A stretch of DNA of 64,000 bases from Vreelandella andesensis (GTDB taxonomy: Bacteria > Pseudomonadota > Gammaproteobacteria > Pseudomonadales > Halomonadaceae). Below the pieces are notes generated by a model, which was given only the letters and a program-made list of their open reading frames with translations, was not told where the DNA came from and did not search any database. Below are positions 47,986 through 57,342 of this stretch, piece after piece (within the stretch, counting starts at the first letter, position 1; each line of letters begins with the position of its first letter). A program made the position numbers and the translations under genes. The stretch is from NCBI RefSeq assembly GCF_003989795.1, contig NZ_RZHG01000007.1, positions 248,001-312,000 of the forward strand, given 5' to 3'.

Positions 47986-48531
47986 ATGTTAAACCAACTG
48001 CGTCTAGACCATGCCAACATGGCGCGAATGCTCCATGTGCTACAGCTTAAACACAAAACACTCGCGAGCGGTGAACGACCCGATTTCCAGTTGATGCGTG
48101 AGGTGGTGGACTACATTTTGTCCTATATGGATGGTTTTGCTTCACCGCTGGAAAAAATTTGCGTGGAGCGCCTGGAGCAGCAGGCCCCAGAGCACCTGCC
48201 ATTGATGGAGCAAATGGCAAGCGACTATCGTAAATTAAAGCCTCGTCTGTCCCGCTTATCCAACGATATCGACATGATTCTAATGGATAACGTGCTGCCC
48301 ATGGATCGCTTTGCAGAAGCATTGAAAGCGTACCTCGATGCACACCGTGCCTACCTTCGCCACGAGAGAGAAGGCCTGTTTCCGCTGATAGATAAACATT
48401 TTAGCGAAGACGATATGGAAGAGCTTCGTCAAGCGTTGCCCGAAGGGGCTGAAAAAGAGTTAGAGCGCCTACAGCAAGCATATCCAGAACTCTATGCTGA
48501 ATTACGTGGCGCCGAAGTGCCCTCAATGTAG
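47986..48531 (+). CDS. Hemerythrin-like four-helix protein with degenerate iron site
   Basis: A 181-residue helical cytoplasmic protein aligned by pattern with hemerythrin HHE proteins (MLNQLRLDHANMARML, then Y...(F)..P.E.....ERL, and ...E..LFPLIDKHF). The first ligand H9 is present, but the helix-2 HHPxE motif reads A52-S53-P54-L55-E56, the helix-3 His is Y81 and the helix-4 His is Y123. Only E56 and E127 of the later ligands remain. A typical diiron or oxygen-binding site is therefore unlikely. AAAGGAGA precedes the ATG, and a terminator follows, so it is an expressed single gene. Function unknown. Confidence 0.8.
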   Translation: MLNQLRLDHANMARMLHVLQLKHKTLASGERPDFQLMREVVDYILSYMDGFASPLEKICVERLEQQAPEHLPLMEQMASDYRKLKPRLSRLSNDIDMILMDNVLPMDRFAEALKAYLDAHRAYLRHEREGLFPLIDKHFSEDDMEELRQALPEGAEKELERLQQAYPELYAELRGAEVPSM

Positions 48532-48556
48532 CGTGCAAGCGGATCACTCAATGAGT

Positions 48557-48589
48557 AACGGGGCGTGTTAGACTAACGGCCCGTTTTTT
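48557..48589 (+). terminator. Terminator after the hemerythrin-like gene
   Basis: Outer stem AACGGG/CCCGTT (48557-48562, 48580-48585) enclosing a further GTTAG/CTAAC pairing, followed by a T-run to 48589. Confidence 0.8.
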
Positions 48590-48644
48590 ATTGGCGGCTT
48601 GAGAGGGATGGCGTGCACAAAGCGTATTGGATGGGTGAGCAGTG

Positions 48645-49442
48645 ATGTCAGGGCCTGTACTACTGTTTGATTCCGGTGTGGGCGGTCTTTCTGTGGCCCG
48701 TGCGCTTCGCCAACATTATCCGCGATTGTCAATGTGTTATGCCTGTGATAACGCGTGGCTACCCTATGGCCTGCGCGATGATGTGACGCTCTCTAAGCGT
48801 ATCGTCTCGGTATGCAAAGCGGCGGTGGCTGCCAGTCAGGCAAGTGTTTTAGTTGTTGCCTGCAATACTGCCAGCACCCTAGCGTTAGAAGGGTTGCGTG
48901 CAACGCTTGATATTCCGGTGATTGGAACGGTTCCTGCCATTAAGCCCGCTGCGTTGAATAGCCGGACACGCCATATCGGTTTGCTTGCCACAACGGCGAC
49001 CGTCAACAGGCCATATACTCAGGCGCTGATTAATAGCTTCGCAAGTGATTGCGTGGTCACTAAAGTGGCGGCGGATGCACTGGTCACTGAAGCGGAAGCA
49101 TGGCTTTCAGGCACACCGATCGATGAGCAGCGATTAAACCTAGCGCTAACGCCTTTATGGCAAGCGACCCAAGCCACGCCTGCGCTAGATACGGTAGTAC
49201 TGGGTTGTACCCATTTTCCGCTGTTGAAGCCTGAGTTAATTCGGCTCTCGCCGGTGCCCCTGGTATGGGTGGATTCTGGCGATGCCATTGCCCGTCGAGT
49301 AGGGCAGGTGGCGCCCACCTTAGTTAACGGCACCCAAGATGGACGTTGCTTCACGACAGCGCCAGCATTGCCGCTCATTAAAGGGTTAGCTCGCTTTGGC
49401 TTTCAAGCCCCGCAACGATTAACGATTCCTGACGCAGTGTAG
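48645..49442 (+). CDS. murI: Glutamate racemase
   Basis: Supplies D-glutamate for peptidoglycan. Cofactor-independent racemase of about 265 residues with both catalytic cysteines: VACNTAST and LGCTHFPLL. The start DSGVGGLSVARAL holds the catalytic Asp region. The frame also has a GTG three bases earlier; I choose the ATG at 48645. It lies between the hemerythrin-like gene and trmA on the same strand; trmA follows after 57 bp and could be co-transcribed. Confidence 0.95.
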   Translation: MSGPVLLFDSGVGGLSVARALRQHYPRLSMCYACDNAWLPYGLRDDVTLSKRIVSVCKAAVAASQASVLVVACNTASTLALEGLRATLDIPVIGTVPAIKPAALNSRTRHIGLLATTATVNRPYTQALINSFASDCVVTKVAADALVTEAEAWLSGTPIDEQRLNLALTPLWQATQATPALDTVVLGCTHFPLLKPELIRLSPVPLVWVDSGDAIARRVGQVAPTLVNGTQDGRCFTTAPALPLIKGLARFGFQAPQRLTIPDAV

Positions 49443-49499
49443 GCTGCTCTTTTAGTTTGCTGTTTTTAAAAAAGTTACTTATTCCAAAGAGGAACCACC

Positions 49500-50615
49500 T
49501 TGGCGATCCCCACTGTAGAACCCGAACGCTACGCAGAACAGCTTGCTGAAAAGCAAGCCTACGTGGAGAAGACCTTTGCGGCGTTTACCACCCCCGCGCT
49601 TGAAGTCTACCCCTCGCCGCCAAGCCACTACCGGCAGCGCTGCGAGTTTCGCATTTGGCATGAAGATGATGACCTGTTTTATGCCATGTTTGAGGTCGAT
49701 TCAGATAACCCCAACAACAAGCGCATTGTGCGTTTGGATCAGTTCCCTGTCGCCAGTGAACATATCAATGCGCTAATGCCGCGTCTGCGTGAAGCGTTCC
49801 TTGCCAGCGATGAACTGCGCCGCCGCTTGTTTCAAGTTGAATTCTTAACCACCTTGTCCGGCGAAGCCCTGGTAACGTTGATTTACCACCGTCCATTAGG
49901 CGAGGCCTGGGAAGCTGAGGCTCGCGCACTGGAAGAGGCGCTTGGCATCATGATTATTGGACGCTCTCGCAAGCAGCGTCTGGTGCTCACTCGGGATCAT
50001 GTGTGGGAGCGCTTAACGGTTGATGGCCGCGAACTGGTTTATCAGCAGGTTGAAAACAGTTTTACTCAGCCAAACGCATATATCTGTCAGACCATGCTTA
50101 GCTGGGCTAAAGAGGCCACTGCCGGACATCAGCGTGAAGACTTGGTGGAGCTATACTGTGGTAACGGCAATTTTACTATTGCGCTAGCGGATAACTTTCG
50201 CCGCGTATTAGCGACTGAAATTTCTCGCACCTCGGTGGCCAGTGCAAACGTCAACCTGGATGCTAACGGTGTGACCAATGCGCAGGTAGCAAGAATGTCC
50301 GCTGAAGAGTTCGCCCTGGCGTTAAAAGGTGAGAAAACTGGCCGCCGAGTGACAGAAATGGCGTTGGATACGTATGCGTTTTCCACGGTGTTGGTGGACC
50401 CGCCGAGAGCAGGTTTGGATGTTCAAAGTTGCCATCAAATCAGCGAATACGCTCAAATCGTCTATATTTCATGCAACCCAGCTACGCTTGCTGAAAACTT
50501 AACCCTACTAACTAACACCCATCACATTGAACGGTTCGCGCTTTTTGATCAGTTTCCGTTTACTGAGCATTGTGAGTGCGGTGTATTGCTCTCACGGAAA
50601 AGCATTGAGCAATAG
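49500..50615 (+). CDS. trmA: tRNA (uracil-5-)-methyltransferase TrmA
   Basis: Makes 5-methyluridine at position 54 of tRNAs (and one site in tmRNA). Of 371 residues, aligned along the full length with E. coli TrmA: SHYRQRCEFRIWHE near the start, QVENSFTQPNAY, the SAM-binding LYCGNGNFTIALA and catalytic Cys in ISCNPATLAENL, then HCECGVLL. The start codon is TTG with GAGGAA upstream at suitable spacing; there is no in-frame ATG nearby. Confidence 0.95.
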   Translation: MAIPTVEPERYAEQLAEKQAYVEKTFAAFTTPALEVYPSPPSHYRQRCEFRIWHEDDDLFYAMFEVDSDNPNNKRIVRLDQFPVASEHINALMPRLREAFLASDELRRRLFQVEFLTTLSGEALVTLIYHRPLGEAWEAEARALEEALGIMIIGRSRKQRLVLTRDHVWERLTVDGRELVYQQVENSFTQPNAYICQTMLSWAKEATAGHQREDLVELYCGNGNFTIALADNFRRVLATEISRTSVASANVNLDANGVTNAQVARMSAEEFALALKGEKTGRRVTEMALDTYAFSTVLVDPPRAGLDVQSCHQISEYAQIVYISCNPATLAENLTLLTNTHHIERFALFDQFPFTEHCECGVLLSRKSIEQ

Positions 50616-50763
50616 AGAGCTTTTCAGTTGTGTTTAAGAGAACTTGTCAATAGTGCTTATGATGCACAAGCGGCATACACCATGAATAACCTGTCAGATG
50701 GTTAGGGAGACAAGCATTGGTAGCGTAAGCTAGTGGGTAGTGTGGCCTAAAAGCCTATTGTCC

Positions 50764-50797
50764 TTCGTTTTTTGGCCTAATTCGTTTTTTGGCTTAA
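50764..50797. repeat. 17-bp tandem duplication upstream of gdhB
   Basis: TTCGTTTTTTGGCCTAA (50764-50780) is followed by TTCGTTTTTTGGCTTAA (50781-50797), one mismatch, about 30 bp before the gdhB start. Confidence 0.85.
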
Positions 50798-50826
50798 ATA
50801 GTGGCCCCAGGTAGTCGAGGTGATGG

Positions 50827-53800
50827 ATGCATTACGTTGCGATTGAAGAGAGTCGGCGGGATCTTTTGAAGCAGCTACAAGAGCGATTGGACGCGCGACT
50901 GGAGCCTGAACGAGCGGCAGATGTTGAAGCCTTTGCTCGCCACTTCTATGCCACTGTACCGGTGGAAGACTTGGTTGACCGACGCCTGGACGACTTGTAT
51001 GGAGCCACGCTGTCGATTTGGCAGTTTTTACAGCATCACGATCCCCAAAGCCCCAAGGTGCGCATTTTCAACCCTGATTTTGAAGAGCATGGCTGGCAGT
51101 CAACTCACACCTTCGTTGCCGTTCTGCACGAAGATATGCCATTTTTAGTTGATTCAGTACGGATTGAGCTTAATCGTCGCGGACTGACGGTTCATGCTAT
51201 TCAAAACGCTGTGTTTGCCGTGGCTCGTGATGGCCAACACCAGCTCAACGAACTTGTATCGCCAAGAGATGAAAACGCGCCGGAAGCGCGTGAATCACTG
51301 ATGGTCATTGAAGTGGATCGACACTCGGATCCTGAATCGCTGACTAAAATTGAGAACAATCTGCAAGAAGTGCTGCGCGACGTTAGAACGGCAGTCAGCG
51401 ATTTCGACGAGATGTGTGGTCAAATTACGTCGGCTATTCACGAGTTAGAGAAAAACTGCCCGCCGCAAATTGATCCTGATGATCATGAAGAAGCCATCGC
51501 GTTTTTAGAGTGGTTGCTTAAGGATAACTTTACGTTCCTGGGTTACGACGAGTACCTACTGGAAGGTAAAGAGCTGCAGCGCGATCCCAACAGTGTTCTG
51601 GGTGTTTTCCGCCTTGATCAGCCGCGTTACCGCGAGCGTATCCGCACTGAAGAAGGTATTGATGAGAATGACAACTACGTGCTGGTGCCCCAGCTACTGT
51701 CATTTGCTAAAAGCGCTCATCACTCTCGAGTGCATCGTCCCACGTATCCGGATTACATTACCGTTGACCGCTATGACGACGACGGCAATGTGATCGGCGA
51801 ACGACGCTTCTTTGGCCTGTTCACTGCCACGGTTTACAACGAATCGCCACGCAACATCCCGCTGCTGCGGCGCAAGCTAAAAGCCGTGATGGATATTGCT
51901 GGCTTTAACCCACAGGGGCATAACGGCAAGCAGCTGTTGCAGGTGTTGGAAGTATATCCCCGTGATGACCTGTTTCAGATCAGCACGGAGTCCTTGGCCA
52001 GCACGGCACTTGGTATTCTCAATATCCGCGAACGTCGTCAAGTGCGCTTGTTTATTCGCGCGGACGTCAGCGGTAAGTTCTACTCCTGCTTAGTATTTGT
52101 ACCAAGAGACGTGTTCTCTACCGACCTGCGTCAGCGTGCACAAGCGATGTTGTGCGATGAGCTAGACGCTCATTTTGGTGACTTTAATACTTATTTATCC
52201 GAGTCGGTACTGGCGCGTATTCAGCTTATTCTGCGCTTTAATGGCGAAGGGCCAAGCCAATATGATCTTAAGCGCTTAGAAATCAAAGTGGCTCGTTTGG
52301 CCCGCAGTTGGCGTGATGAGCTCCAAGAAGCCATGATCGAAGGCTTTGGTGAAGAGCGCGCCAACCACCAGATGGATCATTTTCATGATGCATTCTCGGC
52401 CAGTTATCGAGAAGATTTCAATGCCCGCACGGCGGTGTTCGATGTTCAGCATCTACTGACCCTCGATAATGGTGACGACCTCTCGCTGTCACTTTATCGG
52501 CCCCTGGAAGAGCAGGCAGGCGGTATGAACCTGAAGCTTTTCCATCGCGAAACACAGATTCCGTTGTCTGATGTGTTACCGATGATGGAAAACTTGGGAC
52601 TGCGCGTTATCGGCGAGCGCCCCTATGACATCAATGCCCCGCAGCAGCGCTATTGGATCCACGACTTTGAGCTTGAACACAGCCGTGAAGGCGTAAATTT
52701 AAGCGAAATGCGTGACACCTTCAGCGAAGCGTTTAAGCGTATATGGGCTGGTGAGGCAGATAACGATTCCTTTAACCGATTGATTATTGGTGCTGGTCTC
52801 GATTGGCGCGAAGTGGCCATGCTGCGCGGGTACGCCCGTTACCTTAAGCAGATTCGCTTTGGTATGTCGCAGGACTATATTGCGGCAACGTTGGCTAATT
52901 ACCCCGCCATCACCAAGACGCTTGTTGAACTTTTCCGGCTGCGTTTTGATCCTGAGCAACAGCCAAGCAGTGTAGATGGCTGTATTGCTCGTTTAAACGA
53001 GCACCTGGAAGGTGTTGCAAGTCTCAATGATGATCAGTTGCTGCGCCGCTTTATGGAGCTTATCCAAGCGACCCTGCGGACCAACTACTACCAGAAAGCT
53101 GATGACGGCCGCTTTAAAGACTACATTTCTTATAAATTGGAGCCGTCGAAAGTCACGGGCATGCCCAAGCCCCGTCCGGCGTTTGAGATTTTTGTTTGTT
53201 CGCCTCGCGTAGAAGGTGTTCACCTGCGCGGCGGAAAAGTCGCTCGTGGTGGCTTGCGTTGGTCTGATCGCCACGAAGATTACCGCACCGAGGTGTTGGG
53301 CCTGGTAAAAGCCCAGCAGGTGAAGAACGCGGTTATCGTGCCTGTGGGTGCTAAAGGCGGTTTCGTATGTAAACGCATGCCGGAAAATGCTGATCGTGAA
53401 ACTCAGCAGAAAGAAGGTATCGCTTGTTACAAAATCTTTATCCGCGCGTTGCTAGATGTCACCGACAATCTAGTGGGTGGTGAGGTAGTGCCGCCACAGA
53501 GTGTGGTTCGCCATGATGGCGATGATAGCTACCTCGTAGTTGCTGCAGATAAAGGCACAGCAACCTTCTCGGACATCGCGAACGAGATATCTGTCGAGTA
53601 CGGCCATTGGCTTGGAGATGCCTTTGCCTCCGGCGGTGAGAACGGTTACGACCATAAGAAAATGGCGATTACCGCACGGGGTGCCTGGGAGTCTGTTAAG
53701 CGTCACTTCAAAAACCTCGATGTGAATACCCAGCAGGATCTGTTCACGGTAGTGGGTATTGGCGATATGGCCGGTGACGTCTTCGGCAACGGCATGCTGC

Positions 53801-55650
53801 TGTCGGATAAAATTCAGCTAGTGGGCGCGTTTAACCACCTGCATATTTTTGTCGATCCGAACCCTGATGCGGCGGCTGCCTTTGCCGAGCGCCAGCGCAT
53901 GTTTAATCTTCCCCGTTCAAGCTGGGAAGACTACAGCACTGAACTGATTTCACAGGGGGGCGGTGTCTTTAGCCGCAGCGCTAAATCAATTCCTATTACC
54001 CCTGAAATGCAACAGGTGTTTGGTATCGAAGAATCGCGCCTTTCACCCAACGATCTCATTCGCGCTTTGTTGAAGGCTAAGATTGATCTGTTGTGGAATG
54101 GGGGTATCGGTACCTATGTGAAGAGCTCTGACGAAACCGACGCTGACGTAGGTGACAAAGCCAACGATGCGCTGCGTATTAACGGCACTGAATTGAACTG
54201 CCGCGTCGTCGGTGAGGGCGGTAACTTGGGCTTGACCCAGCGTGGCCGTATGGAAGCCTCCGCTAAAGGTGTGCGCGTTTATACTGACTTTATCGATAAT
54301 GCCGGTGGTGTTAACTGCTCTGACCACGAGGTCAATATCAAGATATTGATCGATGAAGTGGTTAAGCGCGGTGATATGACTGATAAGCAGCGTAACCAGC
54401 TGTTGGCAGATATGACTGAGGAGGTGGCCGACTTAGTTATTCTTGATAACTATCGCCAAACCCAGGCGTTGGATCTGTCAGAAATACTGTCTCACCAAGG
54501 CATGGGCCCATACCGCCGCTTTATCAGTGAACTTGAGTCAGCCGGTCAAATTGATCGTGAGTTAGAGTTCTTGCCTGCTGATGACGTGCTTAAAGAGCGC
54601 GCCAGTCACGACCAAGGTATGCGTTTGCCAGAACTATCGGTGCTGATTTCTTACGCGAAAAGCACTCTGAAAGGCGATTTGATTAACTCAGATGTGCCGG
54701 ATGATCTTTACATTCATCGCCATCTTGAACGCTTGTTCCCAGGGGTGTTGACGGAACGCTACCAGACAGAGATGTATGACCACCGTCTGAAGCGTGAAAT
54801 TGTTGCTACGCAGGTGGCCAACGATTTGGTTGATCACATGGGTATTGTGTTTGTTCGTCGCCTAATGGACTCTACCGGCGCAGGACGAGCCGATATTGCT
54901 CGCGCTTACGTAGTTGCTCGTGATGCATTTAATCTCACGGCTCTGTGGGAGCAGATTGAGGCACTCGATAACCAGGTGCCGAACCGTGTGCAATACTCGA
55001 TGATGCTGGACCTGATGCGCATGATTCGCCGTGCGACGCGTTGGTTCCTGCGCCAGCACATGGGGCTGTCTACCCAAGATACGATCGAGTACTTCGGCCC
55101 ACGTCTTGCTCAGCTACAAGAAGGGATTGGTGAGTTGCTCAGCGGCGAAGAGCAGGCGGCCTGGCGTGTGCGTTTTGAGGAGCTAGTAGCGGCGGGTGTG
55201 CCTGAAGCACTGGCCTCTACAGTGGCCGCTGCACCTAGTCTCTATGCGGGTTTGGGAATCATTCATGCCGCGCGAGTCACCAATGAGAAACCTCAGCGTG
55301 TGGCCGAAGTGTTCTACGAAATCGGCAGCCGTCTAGAACTACCCTGGATGATCCAGCAGGTGACGCAGCTTGAAGTGCGCGATGCGTGGCAGGCACAAGC
55401 GCGAGAAACCTTCCGTGACGATATTGATCGCCAGCAACTGGCGCTGACTACCAGTGTCCTGAAATTGGAAGCGGGTAGCCGTGACACCCAAGAGCGTGTC
55501 GCCCAGTGGCTTGACCAGCACGCCGAGTTGCACCGCCGCTGGTGCCGCTTGATTGACGAAGTTCGCGGTGGCAGTGAAGGAGGCTTTGCACTCTTTGCCG
55601 TCGCTATCCGTGAACTGGTGGATCTAGCTGAAAGTGATAGCGAGTCGTAA
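50827..55650 (+). CDS. gdhB: NAD-specific glutamate dehydrogenase, 180-kDa class
   Basis: Very large NAD-dependent enzyme (1607 residues) that oxidatively deaminates glutamate to 2-oxoglutarate and ammonia, mainly catabolic. About 700 residues of N-terminal regulatory ACT-like domains precede the catalytic core, where RGGLRWSDRHEDYRTEVLGL (around residue 808) and KNAVIVPVGAKGGF carry substrate-binding and catalytic lysine residues. The nucleotide-binding domain follows (GIGDMAGDVFGNGML), then a C-terminal helical region. GAGG is six bases before the ATG. It is a single-gene unit with a terminator. Confidence 0.96.
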   Translation: MHYVAIEESRRDLLKQLQERLDARLEPERAADVEAFARHFYATVPVEDLVDRRLDDLYGATLSIWQFLQHHDPQSPKVRIFNPDFEEHGWQSTHTFVAVLHEDMPFLVDSVRIELNRRGLTVHAIQNAVFAVARDGQHQLNELVSPRDENAPEARESLMVIEVDRHSDPESLTKIENNLQEVLRDVRTAVSDFDEMCGQITSAIHELEKNCPPQIDPDDHEEAIAFLEWLLKDNFTFLGYDEYLLEGKELQRDPNSVLGVFRLDQPRYRERIRTEEGIDENDNYVLVPQLLSFAKSAHHSRVHRPTYPDYITVDRYDDDGNVIGERRFFGLFTATVYNESPRNIPLLRRKLKAVMDIAGFNPQGHNGKQLLQVLEVYPRDDLFQISTESLASTALGILNIRERRQVRLFIRADVSGKFYSCLVFVPRDVFSTDLRQRAQAMLCDELDAHFGDFNTYLSESVLARIQLILRFNGEGPSQYDLKRLEIKVARLARSWRDELQEAMIEGFGEERANHQMDHFHDAFSASYREDFNARTAVFDVQHLLTLDNGDDLSLSLYRPLEEQAGGMNLKLFHRETQIPLSDVLPMMENLGLRVIGERPYDINAPQQRYWIHDFELEHSREGVNLSEMRDTFSEAFKRIWAGEADNDSFNRLIIGAGLDWREVAMLRGYARYLKQIRFGMSQDYIAATLANYPAITKTLVELFRLRFDPEQQPSSVDGCIARLNEHLEGVASLNDDQLLRRFMELIQATLRTNYYQKADDGRFKDYISYKLEPSKVTGMPKPRPAFEIFVCSPRVEGVHLRGGKVARGGLRWSDRHEDYRTEVLGLVKAQQVKNAVIVPVGAKGGFVCKRMPENADRETQQKEGIACYKIFIRALLDVTDNLVGGEVVPPQSVVRHDGDDSYLVVAADKGTATFSDIANEISVEYGHWLGDAFASGGENGYDHKKMAITARGAWESVKRHFKNLDVNTQQDLFTVVGIGDMAGDVFGNGMLLSDKIQLVGAFNHLHIFVDPNPDAAAAFAERQRMFNLPRSSWEDYSTELISQGGGVFSRSAKSIPITPEMQQVFGIEESRLSPNDLIRALLKAKIDLLWNGGIGTYVKSSDETDADVGDKANDALRINGTELNCRVVGEGGNLGLTQRGRMEASAKGVRVYTDFIDNAGGVNCSDHEVNIKILIDEVVKRGDMTDKQRNQLLADMTEEVADLVILDNYRQTQALDLSEILSHQGMGPYRRFISELESAGQIDRELEFLPADDVLKERASHDQGMRLPELSVLISYAKSTLKGDLINSDVPDDLYIHRHLERLFPGVLTERYQTEMYDHRLKREIVATQVANDLVDHMGIVFVRRLMDSTGAGRADIARAYVVARDAFNLTALWEQIEALDNQVPNRVQYSMMLDLMRMIRRATRWFLRQHMGLSTQDTIEYFGPRLAQLQEGIGELLSGEEQAAWRVRFEELVAAGVPEALASTVAAAPSLYAGLGIIHAARVTNEKPQRVAEVFYEIGSRLELPWMIQQVTQLEVRDAWQAQARETFRDDIDRQQLALTTSVLKLEAGSRDTQERVAQWLDQHAELHRRWCRLIDEVRGGSEGGFALFAVAIRELVDLAESDSES

Positions 55651-55978
55651 TTCACACGTTAGCTCTACCTTGTTCGATAAATAACACCACCTACCGCGCC
55701 CTTAATCGGAGCGCGGTTTTTTTGCGGTTTTGTTTTGCGGTATTTTTAGAGGAACGTTCTTTTGGAATAGATTTTTGGAACAGTTCTTTGTGAGGTGGTT
55801 TTTGGAGATGATTCTGGCAAATAGCCCGTTCACTGCAGCGCCTTTTTCACCGCCCAGCGCTGCGAAGATAAACTGATTTACGCTATACTCTGCGCGCCAC
55901 GCGCAATGGCGTCTGTTTTTTCACATGTATTGTGCTTGTTCGTATGCTTGATGCCCACTGCTCTGGAGAGCCTCGACG
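55651..55978. other. Intergenic region gdhB-pyrD
   Basis: About 330 bp. It begins with the gdhB terminator and then a T/G-rich stretch containing GGTTTTGTTTTGCGG and several GGAA/GGTTTTTGG-like repeats. TATACT at 55884-55889 is a plausible pyrD -10 box without a clear -35. No gene is seen. Confidence 0.5.
55694..55723 (+). terminator. Terminator of gdhB
   Basis: Stem CCGCGC/GCGCGG (55694-55699, 55711-55716) followed by seven T residues. Confidence 0.85.
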
Positions 55979-56998
55979 ATGTATAACTTCGCCAGTTCGC
56001 TGCTGTTTCGACTCGACCCAGAAACATCCCACGGGCTAGCGCTGGGGGCGTTAGATACATTGCATCGTGTGGGCGGTGTGCAGCGGGTATATGGTGCGCC
56101 AGTGAATGATCCTGTCGAGCTAATGGGGCTACGTTTTAGTAATCGGGTAGGCCTTGCTGCAGGGTTAGATAAAAACGCCGATCACTTGGATGCGCTAGGG
56201 GCGTTGGGCTTTGGGTTTGTAGAAGTAGGTACTGTGACACCCAAAGCGCAGCCAGGCAACCCGAAGCCGCGCCTGTTCCGGCTTGCGAATCACGAAGCGA
56301 TCATTAACCGCTTTGGATTCAATAACAAAGGGGTTGAGCACCTTGTCGCCCAGGTAAAAAAGCGCCACTACAACGGCGTTGTGGGGATTAATATTGGTAA
56401 GAATTTGACCACCGCTGTGGAAGACGCACTCGATGATTACTTGCTTTGTTTAGAGGCGGTGCACGGTGTGGCTGATTATATTGCGGTTAATATTTCCTCC
56501 CCCAATACCCCCGGGCTGCGGACACTTCAGTTCGGTGAACAGCTGGATGCGTTGCTAGGGCCGATTCGTTCGCGTAGCCAAACACTGGACGACGCGCTAG
56601 GCCGCAAGGTGCCGCTACTAGTTAAAATCGCCCCGGATATGAGCGAGGAAGAGGTTGTTCTGGTGGCCGGAAGTATTGCGCGCAATGCGTTGGATGGCGT
56701 GATTGCGACCAATACCACGATCGCTCGCGAGGCAGTAGAGAGCGACCCACAATCACAAGAAGCAGGCGGGCTTTCCGGAAAACCTGTTTTTGAAGCATCA
56801 AATAGGGTGATTCGCCTGCTACGTGAGCAATTGCCAGCGCTGCCTATTATCGGTGTGGGTGGGATTGATAGCGGTGAGGCAGCTGCCGCTAAAATTGCCG
56901 CTGGCGCAGACCTCGTTCAGCTTTATTCAGGACTGATCTATCAAGGGCCTGGGTTAGTGAAAGCGTGTGTCTCGGCCCTTAAAAACCTTGGCTCTTAA
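55979..56998 (+). CDS. pyrD: Dihydroorotate dehydrogenase (quinone), class 2
   Basis: FMN enzyme of pyrimidine synthesis, bound to the inner face of the membrane and passing electrons to quinone. 339 residues. The N-terminal amphipathic helix of class 2 is present (YNFASSLLFRLDPETSHGLA). Key blocks are GLAAGLDKNADHLDALGALG, INISSPNTPGLRTLQ with catalytic Ser, and IGVGGIDSGEAAAAKIAAGA with phosphate-binding glycines. It ends inside the first unit of a 16-bp tandem repeat. Confidence 0.97.
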   Translation: MYNFASSLLFRLDPETSHGLALGALDTLHRVGGVQRVYGAPVNDPVELMGLRFSNRVGLAAGLDKNADHLDALGALGFGFVEVGTVTPKAQPGNPKPRLFRLANHEAIINRFGFNNKGVEHLVAQVKKRHYNGVVGINIGKNLTTAVEDALDDYLLCLEAVHGVADYIAVNISSPNTPGLRTLQFGEQLDALLGPIRSRSQTLDDALGRKVPLLVKIAPDMSEEEVVLVAGSIARNALDGVIATNTTIAREAVESDPQSQEAGGLSGKPVFEASNRVIRLLREQLPALPIIGVGGIDSGEAAAAKIAAGADLVQLYSGLIYQGPGLVKACVSALKNLGS

Positions 56999-57049
56999 AA
57001 GCTTTGGCTCTTAAAAGCTTTGGCTCTTAAAAACTCTGGCTCTTCAAAA
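56986..57049. repeat. 16-bp tandem repeat spanning the pyrD stop codon
   Basis: Four units: CCTTGGCTCTTAAAAG (56986-57001), CTTTGGCTCTTAAAAG (57002-57017), CTTTGGCTCTTAAAAA (57018-57033) and CTCTGGCTCTTCAAAA (57034-57049). The pyrD TAA is inside the first unit, so the coding end was duplicated downstream. Confidence 0.9.
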
Positions 57050-57074
57050 CCTGGGAGTTTTTAAAAAAAGTAAT

Positions 57075-57098
57075 AAAAAAGCCCGTTGTCAGCGGGCT
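57075..57098 (-). terminator. Terminator of rmf
   Basis: Stem AGCCCG/CGGGCT (57080-57085, 57093-57098), followed on the minus strand by a T-run (complement of 57075-57080). Confidence 0.8.
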
Positions 57099-57132
57099 CA
57101 GTACTCCAAATGTAATGTTTAAAAGGTAACTA

Positions 57133-57342
57133 CTAGGTCATCACCATGGGGTTTTTATGAATGCCGGAGACGCCGGTCATTCCATCCCACTGATCCCCGC
57201 GACCTTCACGCCAACCACTCATCCAATACTCGCGTAAATTGATATCTTGACTAGGGCAATCATCTCGGGAGCGACCCGAAATGCCCGCTTTATAGCCGTG
57301 AACATAAGCCCGTTGGATGCGATCACGTTTTTGTCGTTTCAT
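57133..57342 (-). CDS. rmf: Ribosome modulation factor
   Basis: Small basic protein of 69 residues that dimerises 70S ribosomes into inactive 100S particles in stationary phase. MKRQKRDRIQRAYVHGYKAG is almost the E. coli RMF start, followed by GRSRDDCPSQ and WMSGWREGRGD. It is longer than E. coli RMF (55 residues) by a C-terminal tail of about 15 residues (GMTGVSGIHKNPMVMT). The upstream GAGGTTAGCC gives a ribosome binding site. Growth-phase control is expected but no regulatory site is visible. Confidence 0.95.
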   Translation of the reverse strand: MKRQKRDRIQRAYVHGYKAGISGRSRDDCPSQDINLREYWMSGWREGRGDQWDGMTGVSGIHKNPMVMT

